From contig DCTX01000026.1 in NCBI GenBank assembly GCA_002329325.1, positions 105,613 through 165,873 on the forward strand: 60,261 nt of DNA, read 5' to 3'. Below, one piece after another: positions 41,981 through 49,740 of the stretch. This stretch comes from Anaerolineales bacterium UBA1429 (GTDB lineage Bacteria > Chloroflexota > Anaerolineae > UBA1429). The notes below the pieces were generated by a model. It was not told the DNA's origin. It searched no databases and was given only the letters and a program-made list of their open reading frames with translations. Every line of letters begins with the position of its first letter. The stretch's first letter is position 1. The translations under genes and the position numbers were made by a program.

Positions 41981-42214
41981 ATGGACTCCTTTGCAGATCG
42001 ACTCGAGCTGACTTGTGTGGGAGAAACATCCTTCGGGCAGCGCCGATGCTGGACGGCGCCGCGGGCCAGAGCCCCGGTCTGGCGGGCGCACCGCGATCGC
42101 CTCTGCGGAGGCCGGACCGAGCTGATGGCAACGCGTTGGCGGCAAGAGGCAAAGAGGCGCGTCGCCGTGGCGACGTCTCGAGGTGGGCGATGGTCGCAAG
42201 CGACGGGGGCCGGG

Positions 42215-43873
42215 CTAGGTCAGTGCGATGCCCAGCCGCGCCAGGCGCTCCGCCTCGGTAAGGGGTGCGCCGCTCGCCGGGTCAACGGCCACCCAGGCGC
42301 CCCGGCCGTCATCGTTCGTCATGATCTGGCCGCGCCCGTAGGGGTTGCTGCGAAGGTGTGGCGCATCCAGCACGCCCCGGGTGACCGCTCGCGCCAGGGT
42401 GGCCGGGTCGGTAAGCGGATCAAAGCCTGCCGGGCGCTCTCGACCCGTCTCGGCCAGGGCCCGCACGGCCGCCAGGGTCAGCCGCGTCTCGGCCACCAGC
42501 TCGGCGCGCCGTTGCGCCACCGCCGGGTCGGCGGCCATCTCAGGCTGGCCGTGTAGCGCGTTCTCGATGGCGCGCCGGGCCAGCTTGCACGATTCGATCA
42601 CCTCGCCTGCTGTGGCGGCGTGCTGGGCCTCGCAGTAGCCCACCACGTGCACAATGTGGGGCCGCAGCGCCATCTGCAGGTACACGCTTGCCACGAGATG
42701 GGCGCGGGCAGCATCCAGGTCCTGGGGGTAGCTCAGCAGGCCCGTGCGCGTCTGCCGCCAGATGCGAAACGATTCGCCGGCCAGGGGCTCGATCAGGTCC
42801 AGTGCGGCCAGCATACGCGCCAGGTCCATTCTCTCGCCCAGGCTGGGCGGGCTGTTGAACATCAGGGGCACGATGTAATCCTGCACGCCCATGGCCCGCG
42901 CATTATAGGCGGCAAGATAGGATGCGGCGCAGAACACCACGTCCGGCGCATCGCGCAGGCCCCAATGGTGTGCCTCGTTGGATTCCACGGGCACGCCTCG
43001 GCGGGCGTACCAGGCCATCAGCCGCTGGTGCTGAGCGATGGAGGGCTCCAGCTCCCAGGGGCCGCGCCCATCCATGCGGTTGAACCAGAAGAGCGAGACG
43101 GCGCACCAGGCGTTGTGGATCGTCTCCAAGTGTACCTCGGCCAAGCGCTCCAGGTCGTCGGTGCCAGAGTAAGAGCGCATCAGGGGATAGTTGCCGCAGC
43201 GGCTGGCGGCATAGAGCGCCGCATAGTCCTCGCGGCTGCGCACGGGAACGCCCCCGGCGCCGCTGCGCCGCGGATCCTGGCGCTCGGGGTGAAAATGGTT
43301 CTCCTGCGCATCCTGGTCGATCCCCAGGGAGATCACGTCCAGCACGCGGGCCTCGGCGATCTGGGCGACCCCCGCCAGGGTGGCCTCCATGCTGGGCAGC
43401 CCAAAGTGATGGCGCAGGATCGGATAGGGCGCCCTCCAACGGATGCGGGCGATGGCAGTATCGGGATAGTCCTCGGCGCGGGGCGCCGCGTAGGGCTGGC
43501 CCCGCAGATAGCCCAGGATCGCCTCCACCGGCTCGCTGCCGTCGAACACGGCATCAAAGAAGCCCAGGCTGCGGGCGCGCTCGGCCACCGCTGGCGTGCC
43601 CCCAAAGATGAAGCGCACCCCCTGGGCGTGCAGTTCGTCCACCGTCTCGGCGAACTCGGCCAGCAGGCGCTCGCCGTTCTCTGGCGTGAGGCGATAGGAC
43701 ACGGCCACCAGATCAGCCCGCTGGGCGCGCGCCTCTTGCAGCACCCGCGCCGGCGGCGTCGCCGGGCCCAGGAATACGGTCCGCCAGCCGGCGGCCTCGG
43801 CCAGCCGGAGGAAGCTCAGCACCCCGGCCACATGCACGCACTCGCCCAGAGCTGCCGCTACGACGGTCTTCAC
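42215..43873 (-). CDS. B12-binding domain protein fused to mutase-like barrel
   Basis: 552 residues from GTG 43873, which has AAAGGAGGGGG upstream. Residues 1-130 form a cobalamin-binding domain: the DxHxxG loop appears as CVHVAG (Cys12, His14, Gly17), so the His that coordinates cobalt is present but the Asp is replaced; 'AVSYRL' and 'FIFGGTP' give the SxL and GG contacts. The remaining 400 residues include 'LEPSIAQHQRLMAWYARRG' and 'VPVESNEAHHWGLRDAPD', whose layout recalls the barrel of glutamate mutase E-type subunits. Could be an adenosylcobalamin mutase acting on amino or hydroxy acids; this is inference. Precedes the opine dehydrogenase-like gene. Confidence 0.65.
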   Translation of the reverse strand: MKTVVAAALGECVHVAGVLSFLRLAEAAGWRTVFLGPATPPARVLQEARAQRADLVAVSYRLTPENGERLLAEFAETVDELHAQGVRFIFGGTPAVAERARSLGFFDAVFDGSEPVEAILGYLRGQPYAAPRAEDYPDTAIARIRWRAPYPILRHHFGLPSMEATLAGVAQIAEARVLDVISLGIDQDAQENHFHPERQDPRRSGAGGVPVRSREDYAALYAASRCGNYPLMRSYSGTDDLERLAEVHLETIHNAWCAVSLFWFNRMDGRGPWELEPSIAQHQRLMAWYARRGVPVESNEAHHWGLRDAPDVVFCAASYLAAYNARAMGVQDYIVPLMFNSPPSLGERMDLARMLAALDLIEPLAGESFRIWRQTRTGLLSYPQDLDAARAHLVASVYLQMALRPHIVHVVGYCEAQHAATAGEVIESCKLARRAIENALHGQPEMAADPAVAQRRAELVAETRLTLAAVRALAETGRERPAGFDPLTDPATLARAVTRGVLDAPHLRSNPYGRGQIMTNDDGRGAWVAVDPASGAPLTEAERLARLGIALT

Positions 43874-43911
43874 CAGTCCCCCCTTTCCTTCCTTCATCCT
43901 CTTCCCTTTTC

Positions 43912-43939
43912 AGTGTAGCGGGGCCCGCGATTCTGTCAA
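43912..43939 (-). promoter_or_regulatory. Sigma70 promoter of the B12-protein gene
   Basis: Minus strand: TTGACA (43939-43934), 16-bp spacer, TACACT (43917-43912). Divergent to the rubrerythrin/encapsulin promoter about 100 bp away. Confidence 0.65.
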
Positions 43940-44032
43940 GCGCCGACTAAGCGCTTCCCGTCCCATGCCCCTGCCCAGCGCCCTTGTTTGACAGACTCGA
44001 CTGCAGAACAAAGGAGTTCTTGTAGCCAGCAC

Positions 44033-44061
44033 TTGACAGGGGCTCGGCTAGCCCCTACAAT
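44033..44061 (+). promoter_or_regulatory. Consensus promoter of the rubrerythrin-encapsulin cluster
   Basis: Perfect TTGACA at 44033-44038, exact 17-bp spacer, TACAAT at 44056-44061. The leader before the GTG start at 44102 is about 35 nt. Confidence 0.75.
44038..44056. promoter_or_regulatory. Operator-like dyad inside the promoter spacer
   Basis: AGGGGCT-cggct-AGCCCCT, perfect 7-bp arms spanning from the last base of -35 to the first base of -10. A protein bound here would block RNA polymerase; a redox or iron regulator is an obvious guess given the genes. Confidence 0.5.
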
Positions 44062-44101
44062 GGCCTCAGCCTGTCGGACCAAAGAAGGCTTGGAGGATAA
44101 T

Positions 44102-44572
44102 GTGCAAGAGACTAGGGATCCATATCGCAATATCGTGAGGACCGCCATGGAGCGCGAGATCGCCGCGCGCGATCTCTATGCGGGGCTGGCCAAGCGCGTG
44201 TCGAGCGGGCAAGCCCGCGAGCTGCTGCAGGACCTGGCCACCCAGGAGGAAGGGCACCGACGGCGCCTGGAGGCGCTCTTGGAGCGAGGTTTCTCGCCCG
44301 ACCTGCTGGGCCGCGCAAACAAGCGCGTCGTTGACCTGCGGATTACCGATTTCCTCCAGGAGGCCCCCCTGGATGAGAACGCCGATGTGCAACAAGTGCT
44401 GATCGCAGCCGGCAAGCGTGAGGCGGGCAGCTACGATCTGTACTCGGCCCTGGCCAGCATCGCCGAGGATCAGGAGATGGAGGCCCTCTATCGCCACCTG
44501 GCCGAGCAAGAGCTGCAGCACAAGTATCGCGTCGAAAGCCTGTACGAGGAGCTGTTCTATACCGAGGTATAG
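44102..44572 (+). CDS. Rubrerythrin-like ferritin-fold protein
   Basis: 156 residues from a GTG with GGAGG five bases before it. Four-helix bundle with the di-iron ligand pattern: Glu in 'TAMEREIAARDLY', E-x2-H in 'ATQEEGHRRRLEAL', Glu in 'AGKREAGSYDLY' and E-x2-H in 'EQELQHKYRVESL'. It lacks the C-terminal rubredoxin domain of classic rubrerythrin, but a free rubredoxin gene follows after 36 bp, so the peroxidase electron path may be split between two proteins. First gene of a long redox cluster. Ends in 'FYTEV', without an encapsulin-targeting tail. Confidence 0.85.
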   Translation: MQETRDPYRNIVRTAMEREIAARDLYAGLAKRVSSGQARELLQDLATQEEGHRRRLEALLERGFSPDLLGRANKRVVDLRITDFLQEAPLDENADVQQVLIAAGKREAGSYDLYSALASIAEDQEMEALYRHLAEQELQHKYRVESLYEELFYTEV

Positions 44573-44608
44573 GCGGCCGACCAATCATGATACGAAGGAG
44601 CATACGAA

Positions 44609-44770
44609 ATGGCCAAATGGGAATGCTTGGTGTGCGGCTACATCTACGACCCCGAGGTGGGAGATCCCGATAACGGCGTCGCGCCCGGCACGGCGTTTGA
44701 GGACCTGCCCGAAGACTGGGTCTGCCCCGAGTGCGGCGCCGGCAAGGACATGTTCGAGGAGTTGAGCTAA
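44609..44770 (+). CDS. Rubredoxin
   Basis: 53 residues, too short for most ORF cut-offs. Iron is held by Cys6, Cys9, Cys39 and Cys42 in 'CLVCGY' and 'CPECGA', with the standard 'YDPEVGDPDNGVAPGT' and 'FEDLPEDWVCP' stretches. A one-electron carrier in the cytoplasm. GAAGGAG is followed by 7-8 bp and the ATG. It lies between a rubredoxin-less rubrerythrin and a rubredoxin-reductase-like flavoprotein, giving a complete NADH-to-peroxide chain in three adjacent genes. Confidence 0.96.
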   Translation: MAKWECLVCGYIYDPEVGDPDNGVAPGTAFEDLPEDWVCPECGAGKDMFEELS

Positions 44771-44777
44771 CCCATTG

Positions 44778-44811
44778 GGGGGCTGCCGAGCGCCAGTGCC
44801 CGGCAGCCCCC
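44778..44811 (+). terminator. Hairpin after rubredoxin
   Basis: GGGGGCTGCCG pairs perfectly with CGGCAGCCCCC (11 bp, 12-nt loop). Without a T-run it may be a partial terminator or an mRNA-end stabiliser that makes rubredoxin more abundant than the downstream products. Confidence 0.45.
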
Positions 44812-44834
44812 GCAAGACACAGAACAGGAGCCCC

Positions 44835-46067
44835 ATGCGGCTGCTCGTCATCGGGAACGGGGTTGCTGGCGTCACCACGGCCCGCTACGTGGCCGAACGG
44901 GATCCTTCCATCGAGATCGCCCTGTACGGCCAAGAGCCCTACGCCTACTATCCCCGTCCACGGCTGATCGACTTTGTGGCCGGCAAGCTCCCTCTGGAGG
45001 AACTGCCACAGTACCCCCCGGCCTGGTATCAAGAGCGCCACATCGGCCTGCACCTGGGCCAGCAGGTGGTGGCGGTGGATCCCGGCGCCCACCAGATCAC
45101 CCTGGCCGATGGCCGCCACGAGGGCTACGATCGGCTGGTGCTGGCCACGGGCTCGCGCCCCTGGGTGCCCCCCATCCCCGGAGCCGACGGGGTGGGGGTC
45201 CACACTCTGCGCACCCTGGATGATGCCATCGCCATCTGCCGCCAGGCCCAGGCGGGCGCGTCTTTCTTGATCCTGGGAGGCGGGCTCCTCGGCCTGGATA
45301 CGGCCATGGCGCTGCGCTCCTACGGCGTCGAGGTGACGGTGGTGGAGGCCCTACCCCGCCTCCTGCCGCGCCAATTGGATCGCGAGGGCGCCGTGTTGCT
45401 CCAGCAGGCCATCGAGGCCCGCGGGGTGCGCGTCATCACCGATGATCTCTGCGCCGAGATCCAGAGCGAAGGCTCCGTACAGCACGCCCGCCTCAAGAGC
45501 GGGCGCACCCTCTCATCGGGGGTGATCGTGATATCTGCCGGGGTGCGCCCCAAGCTAGCCCTGGCCCAGGAAGCGGGGCTGGCCTGCAACCGGGGCATCA
45601 TCGTGGATGAGCGCATGCAGACCAGCATCCCCGACATCTATGCCGTGGGCGATGTGGCCGAGTTCGGCGGCATGGTGTGGGGCATCATCCCGGTGGCGGT
45701 GGCCCAGGCGCGGGTCGCCGCCTCTCAGATCGCAGGCCACCCGGAGATCGTCTACCGCGAGATCGTGCCCAGCACCACCCTACAGGTTACGGGCATGGAC
45801 CTTTCGTCTTTGGGCGAAGTGAACCCCGAAGGCAGCGACTATCGCGAGCTGCGCTACACGGACGAGAGGGCGCAGGTCTACAAGAAGCTGGTCATCCGCG
45901 AAAACAGGGTGGTGGGCGCCATCCTTCTGGGCGACCGCTCCGATCTGGCCGCCGTGAGCCAGTTGATCTCGCGAGGGATAGATGTCTCTGCGGTGGCGGA
46001 CCGGCTCCTGGAACCCGATTTCGACCTGGCGGCCTTGGTGCGCGAGCAGGCGGCCAAGAGTCGCTAG
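44835..46067 (+). CDS. FAD-dependent NAD(P)H oxidoreductase, probable rubredoxin reductase
   Basis: 410 residues. FAD site 'MRLLVIGNGVAGVTTARYV', NAD(P)H site 'FLILGGGLLGLDTAMALRSYGVEVTVVE', and the second FAD motif 'TSIPDIYAVGDVAEFGG'. This is the rubredoxin/nitrite-reductase-type pyridine nucleotide-disulfide oxidoreductase family without redox-active Cys pair. A NADH:rubredoxin reductase role follows from its position directly after rubredoxin. AACAGGAG precedes the ATG. The C-terminal 100 residues resemble the dimerisation domain of NROR-type enzymes. Confidence 0.85.
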   Translation: MRLLVIGNGVAGVTTARYVAERDPSIEIALYGQEPYAYYPRPRLIDFVAGKLPLEELPQYPPAWYQERHIGLHLGQQVVAVDPGAHQITLADGRHEGYDRLVLATGSRPWVPPIPGADGVGVHTLRTLDDAIAICRQAQAGASFLILGGGLLGLDTAMALRSYGVEVTVVEALPRLLPRQLDREGAVLLQQAIEARGVRVITDDLCAEIQSEGSVQHARLKSGRTLSSGVIVISAGVRPKLALAQEAGLACNRGIIVDERMQTSIPDIYAVGDVAEFGGMVWGIIPVAVAQARVAASQIAGHPEIVYREIVPSTTLQVTGMDLSSLGEVNPEGSDYRELRYTDERAQVYKKLVIRENRVVGAILLGDRSDLAAVSQLISRGIDVSAVADRLLEPDFDLAALVREQAAKSR

Positions 46068-46109
46068 ATGCGGCTGCGCAAACGCACGTAGCGAGTAGAT
46101 GGAGGCATT

Positions 46110-47063
46110 ATGGATACGCAGAAGGTCATCGAGATGCTGCGGGCCGACATGCGCGGCGAACAGCAGGCCATCATCCAGTACCTGGCCCATGCCTACGCCC
46201 TGGGCGAGGGCGAGGTTTCGGGCGGGATCGAGGCCATCGCCCGCGAGGAGATGCGCCACCTGGATTGGCTGGCCGATGCCATCGTCGAGCTGGGCGGCGA
46301 CCCCGACATGGGGCGTGAGCCGCCCGATCTGAGCGCGGCCGCTCCCTCGGCCCAGATGCTCAAGAATGTGGACCTGGAGCAGCAGGCCATCGATCAGTAC
46401 CGCGCCCACATGGAAGCTATTGAGGACGAGGGCATCCGCCGGCTGCTGGCCCGCATCGTCCATGATGAGGTCTCTCACCAGAAAGAGTTCCAGGGCTATG
46501 CCGAGGACTTGGCCGACGAGGGCGATGCGGCGCCCGAGGGCGGCGCGGGCGGGGCGAATCCGCGCCTGGCCCAGATCCTCAACTATGGCGTGCGCCACGA
46601 GTACACCGTCGTCCTGCAGTATCTCTACCACTCCTTCGTGGCCGATGACTGCGAGCTCCGAGAAGAGATGCAGAACGCTGCCATCAACGAGATGCAGCAC
46701 ATGGGCTGGCTGGCCGAGGAATTGCAGGAGAAAGGCCAGCAACCCGAGTTCGATCACCACGACCCCTTCTTCAGTCGCGATGCCGTCGCCAACCTGGAGG
46801 CGGATATCGCCATCGAGGAAGAGGTCACCCGCGCCTACAGCAGTCAGATCCCCCAGGTGCAGGAGGAGGACATCCGCGAGATCCTGAGCCGCGTTCGCGA
46901 CCACGAGATCTATCACGCCGACCTCTTCCGTGACCTGCTGGCGGAGGCCCGTGAGCGCCAGGCCGAGGCCGAGCCGCCTGCCGAAGCGCCAGAGGAATCC
47001 CAAGAGAGTGAGCCCCCCGATGGGGCGCCCGCTGTGCCCCCCATCGGCAGCCTGATCAAGTAG
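46110..47063 (+). CDS. Tandem ferritin-like di-iron protein, predicted encapsulin cargo
   Basis: 317 residues made of two complete four-helix ferritin-like domains. Domain 1 (about 1-135): Glu in 'MRGEQQAIIQYLAHA', E-x2-H in 'REEMRHLDW', Glu in 'DLEQQAIDQYRAH', E-x2-H in 'HDEVSHQKEF'. Domain 2 (about 155-278): Glu in 'RHEYTVVLQYLYHSF', E-x2-H in 'INEMQHMGW', Glu in 'AIEEEVTRAYSS', E-x2-H in 'DHEIYHADLF'. Residues 279-308 are a Glu/Pro-rich flexible linker and the protein ends PPIGSLIK, a near-exact encapsulin-targeting peptide. Encapsulin is the next gene. Predicted job: ferroxidase or peroxidase cargo that oxidises and deposits iron inside the shell. GGAGG precedes the ATG. Confidence 0.87.
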   Translation: MDTQKVIEMLRADMRGEQQAIIQYLAHAYALGEGEVSGGIEAIAREEMRHLDWLADAIVELGGDPDMGREPPDLSAAAPSAQMLKNVDLEQQAIDQYRAHMEAIEDEGIRRLLARIVHDEVSHQKEFQGYAEDLADEGDAAPEGGAGGANPRLAQILNYGVRHEYTVVLQYLYHSFVADDCELREEMQNAAINEMQHMGWLAEELQEKGQQPEFDHHDPFFSRDAVANLEADIAIEEEVTRAYSSQIPQVQEEDIREILSRVRDHEIYHADLFRDLLAEARERQAEAEPPAEAPEESQESEPPDGAPAVPPIGSLIK

Positions 47064-47108
47064 GAATCGCCAGACGAACCCATTCTTGTAGCGATAGAGG
47101 AGGATGAC

Positions 47109-47879
47109 ATGAGCGGTTATCTTTTGCGCGATGATGCCCCCCTGAGTGAAGCAGTTTGGAAGCAGATCGACGAGATGGTCGCCACGGTGGTGACCAAGAA
47201 CCTGGTGGGCCGGCGCATCGTGCCCCTGGTGGGGCCCCTGGGCTGGGGCGTCGAGGTCGCGCCGCTATCGGGCTTTGCCGGCGCCGATGAGGGCTATGTG
47301 GCCGATACCGGCGAATACGTCAAGCTCAAGCAACTGGAATCCGGGTTCCGGCTGCGCCTCAAGCAGTTGGCCATGGCCGAGCAGACCCCCTACGGGCTGG
47401 ACCTGGGCGCTGTGGCGTCGGCGGCGGCTGCCCTGGCCAAAGAGGAAGACGCCAAGATCATCGGCGGCCTGCTGGCCAAGGCGGGCCAGGCCGCGTTGGG
47501 CGATTGGTCCGTACCCAACGGCCCCTTTGGCGCCGTGGCCGCGGCTGTGGCGACCATGCGCGGCAACGGCTTTGACGGCCCCTTTGCCCTGGTGATGAGC
47601 TTTGGCATGTACGCCAAGCTGGCCAGCCTGATGGATCACGGCCAGCGCGAGATCAAGGCCGTGGAGAAGCTGGTCGAGGCGGGCATCTTTGCCTCGGCGG
47701 CCATCGGCGATGACCAGGCGCTGCTGCTGAGCCCCCAGCCCTGGAACATGGACATGGTGGTCGGCCAGGATATCGCCACCGCCTTTGTGGGCAACGAGGG
47801 CCTGGACCTGGCCTTCACCATCCTGGAGACGCTGGCCCTGCGGGTCAAGCGCCCCCAGGCCGCGCTGCTGCTCAGCTAA
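47109..47879 (+). CDS. Encapsulin shell protein (family 1, HK97 fold)
   Basis: 256 residues. N-terminal 'LRDDAPLSEAVWKQIDEMVATVV' and 'LVGRRIVPLVGPLGWGVE' are the encapsulin/linocin-M18 signature; the E-loop and P-domain follow ('LKQLESGFRLRLKQLAM', 'EEDAKIIGG'), and the C-terminal A-domain contains 'DMVVGQDIATAFVG' and 'LAFTILETLALRVKRPQAALLL'. Such proteins self-assemble into hollow shells (60 or more copies) that enclose cargo carrying a short C-terminal peptide; the upstream tandem-ferritin protein has one. AGAGGAGGATGAC is an excellent ribosome binding site, fitting the high expression a shell needs. No fused cargo domain. Confidence 0.93.
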   Translation: MSGYLLRDDAPLSEAVWKQIDEMVATVVTKNLVGRRIVPLVGPLGWGVEVAPLSGFAGADEGYVADTGEYVKLKQLESGFRLRLKQLAMAEQTPYGLDLGAVASAAAALAKEEDAKIIGGLLAKAGQAALGDWSVPNGPFGAVAAAVATMRGNGFDGPFALVMSFGMYAKLASLMDHGQREIKAVEKLVEAGIFASAAIGDDQALLLSPQPWNMDMVVGQDIATAFVGNEGLDLAFTILETLALRVKRPQAALLLS

Positions 47880-47919
47880 TCCGCCTTTGCCCGAGGCGAC
47901 ATCCTATCCATAGTGTTCC

Positions 47920-47949
47920 CCCTGACCCTGCCGACGGGCAGGGTCAGGG
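47920..47949 (+). terminator. Hairpin between encapsulin and korA
   Basis: CCCTGACCCTGCC-gacg-GGCAGGGTCAGGG, perfect 13-bp stem, no T-run. May attenuate read-through or protect the encapsulin mRNA 3' end. Confidence 0.5.
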
Positions 47950-47983
47950 CCATGCCCAGGGCGAGGGCCAACGGGAGGTATTC

Positions 47984-49738
47984 ATGTCAGCCAACGAGAT
48001 CAGTTTCCGCATCGGCGGCGAGGCGGGGCAGGGAGTCGAATCCAGTGGGGCAGGCTTCTGCCAGGCCCTGACCCGCGCCGGGCTGCAGGTGATCGGCGTG
48101 CCCAGCTATTACGAGCGCATCCGCGGCGGGCACAACTTTTACTCCATCCGCGCAGCCAACCGCCAAGAGCCCGTGTGGAGCGTGCGCGAGAACGTGGACG
48201 TCCTGATCGCCCTCAACGCCGAGACCGTGTCCGAGCATGTGGGATGCGTGAACCCCGGCGGCGTGATCATTGTGGACGAGCAGATCAACCTGGAGCCCCT
48301 GCGTCCCCGCCTGGAGGGCCGCGACCTGCACCTGCTGGTGGTCCCCATCAAGGCTATCGCCGTCGAGCACGGGGGCGAGGTGATGACCAACACGGCGGCC
48401 CTGGGCGTGGCTGCCGCGGTCACAGGGTTCGACGTGGCCCACATGATCGGCGTCGTCGAGGACAACTTTCGCTCCAAGGGCGAACGCGTCGTGGACGCCA
48501 ACCGCGCCGTGATCCAGGAGGCCTACGACCTGGCGCGGGAGCGGTACGGCCTGCTCTTCGCTCAGCCGCTGGGCCAGCGCCAGGCGCCGCCCCGCCTGAG
48601 CCTGCACTGCAACCACGCCTTTGCCATGGGCGCGCTGGTGGGCGGCTGCAAGTTCATGGCGGGCTACCCCATGACGCCCTGGTCCTCGGTGCTAGAGTAC
48701 ATGGCAAGCCATGCCGCCGAATGGGGGCTGGTGGTCAAGCATGCCGAGGACGAGATCGCCGCCGTGAATATGGCGGTGGGCGCCGCCTATGCCGGCGTGC
48801 GCGCCATGACCGGTTCCTCCGGCGGCGGCTTTGACCTGATGGTCGAGGGCCTCAGCCTGGCCGCCATCACCGAGACGCCGCTGGTGGTTTTCCTCAGCCA
48901 GCGACCCGGCCCGGGCACGGGCCTCTCCACCCGCACCGCACAGGGTGATCTGTTCATGGCGATCTATGCTTCTCACGGCGAGTTCCCGCGCATCGTGCTG
49001 GCGCCCCACACGCCAGAGGAGCATTTCTACGCCGCCGCCCGCGCCCTGAACCTGGCGGAAAAGTACCAGTGCCTGGTGATCGTCCTCTCGGATCACTATT
49101 TCGCCAACACGGTGACCAGCCGCGATCGGGCGCTCTTTGATCTGGACGCGGTGCTGGACGGCATCGAGCGGGGCAAGTGGCTTACCCCCGACCAACTGGA
49201 TGCGATGGACGAGTACAAGCGGTTCGCCCTCACCGAGGATGGCATCTCGCCCCGGGCGATCCCCGGCTCGCATCCCAAGGCAGTCTTTCTCACCAGCAGC
49301 AACGAGCACCAGCAGGATGGCCACATCACCGAGGATCCCCAGATCGTGGTGGCCATGGCGAACAAGCGCCTGGGCAAGCTCAGGGCGATTCAGGGCGAGA
49401 TACGCCCGCCCCTGCGCCACGGCCCTGAGGAGGCTGACGTAACCCTGGTGAGCTGGGGCTCCAGCTATGGCCCGGTGCGCGAGGCCGTGAACGTGCTGAA
49501 CGAGGGCGGCCAGAGCGCCAACATGGTCCACTTTGTGGACCTGTGGCCCTTCCCGGCGGAGGCGGCCCGCCAGGCCCTCTCCGGCGCCCGGCGCACCGTC
49601 GTGGTCGAGACCAACATCACTGGCCAACTGGCCCACCTGATCACGGCCGAGGCGGGCATCCCGACCCCCGAGCGGATGAACCGATACGATGGGCGGCCCC
49701 TCACTTATGAATACATTGTAGCCCATCTGGAGGATTAA
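47984..49738 (+). CDS. korA: 2-oxoacid:ferredoxin oxidoreductase, fused gamma-alpha subunit
   Basis: 584 residues. Residues about 1-190 are the gamma domain ('FRIGGEAGQGVESSG', 'VIGVPSYYERIRGGHNFYSI'), then the alpha domain with 'MAGYPMTPWSSVLEYMA' (the YPITP-type motif), 'HAEDEIAAVNMAVGAAYAG' and 'TGSSGGGFDLMVEGL'. The partner beta subunit starts 2 bp after the stop. Together they oxidatively decarboxylate a 2-oxo acid (2-oxoglutarate or similar) with CoA and reduce ferredoxin. As in most KorAB-type two-subunit enzymes, no delta ferredoxin subunit is present. Position after the encapsulin genes suggests it may feed low-potential electrons to the redox proteins, but that is inference. Confidence 0.88.
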   Translation: MSANEISFRIGGEAGQGVESSGAGFCQALTRAGLQVIGVPSYYERIRGGHNFYSIRAANRQEPVWSVRENVDVLIALNAETVSEHVGCVNPGGVIIVDEQINLEPLRPRLEGRDLHLLVVPIKAIAVEHGGEVMTNTAALGVAAAVTGFDVAHMIGVVEDNFRSKGERVVDANRAVIQEAYDLARERYGLLFAQPLGQRQAPPRLSLHCNHAFAMGALVGGCKFMAGYPMTPWSSVLEYMASHAAEWGLVVKHAEDEIAAVNMAVGAAYAGVRAMTGSSGGGFDLMVEGLSLAAITETPLVVFLSQRPGPGTGLSTRTAQGDLFMAIYASHGEFPRIVLAPHTPEEHFYAAARALNLAEKYQCLVIVLSDHYFANTVTSRDRALFDLDAVLDGIERGKWLTPDQLDAMDEYKRFALTEDGISPRAIPGSHPKAVFLTSSNEHQQDGHITEDPQIVVAMANKRLGKLRAIQGEIRPPLRHGPEEADVTLVSWGSSYGPVREAVNVLNEGGQSANMVHFVDLWPFPAEAARQALSGARRTVVVETNITGQLAHLITAEAGIPTPERMNRYDGRPLTYEYIVAHLED

Positions 49739-49740
49739 CC

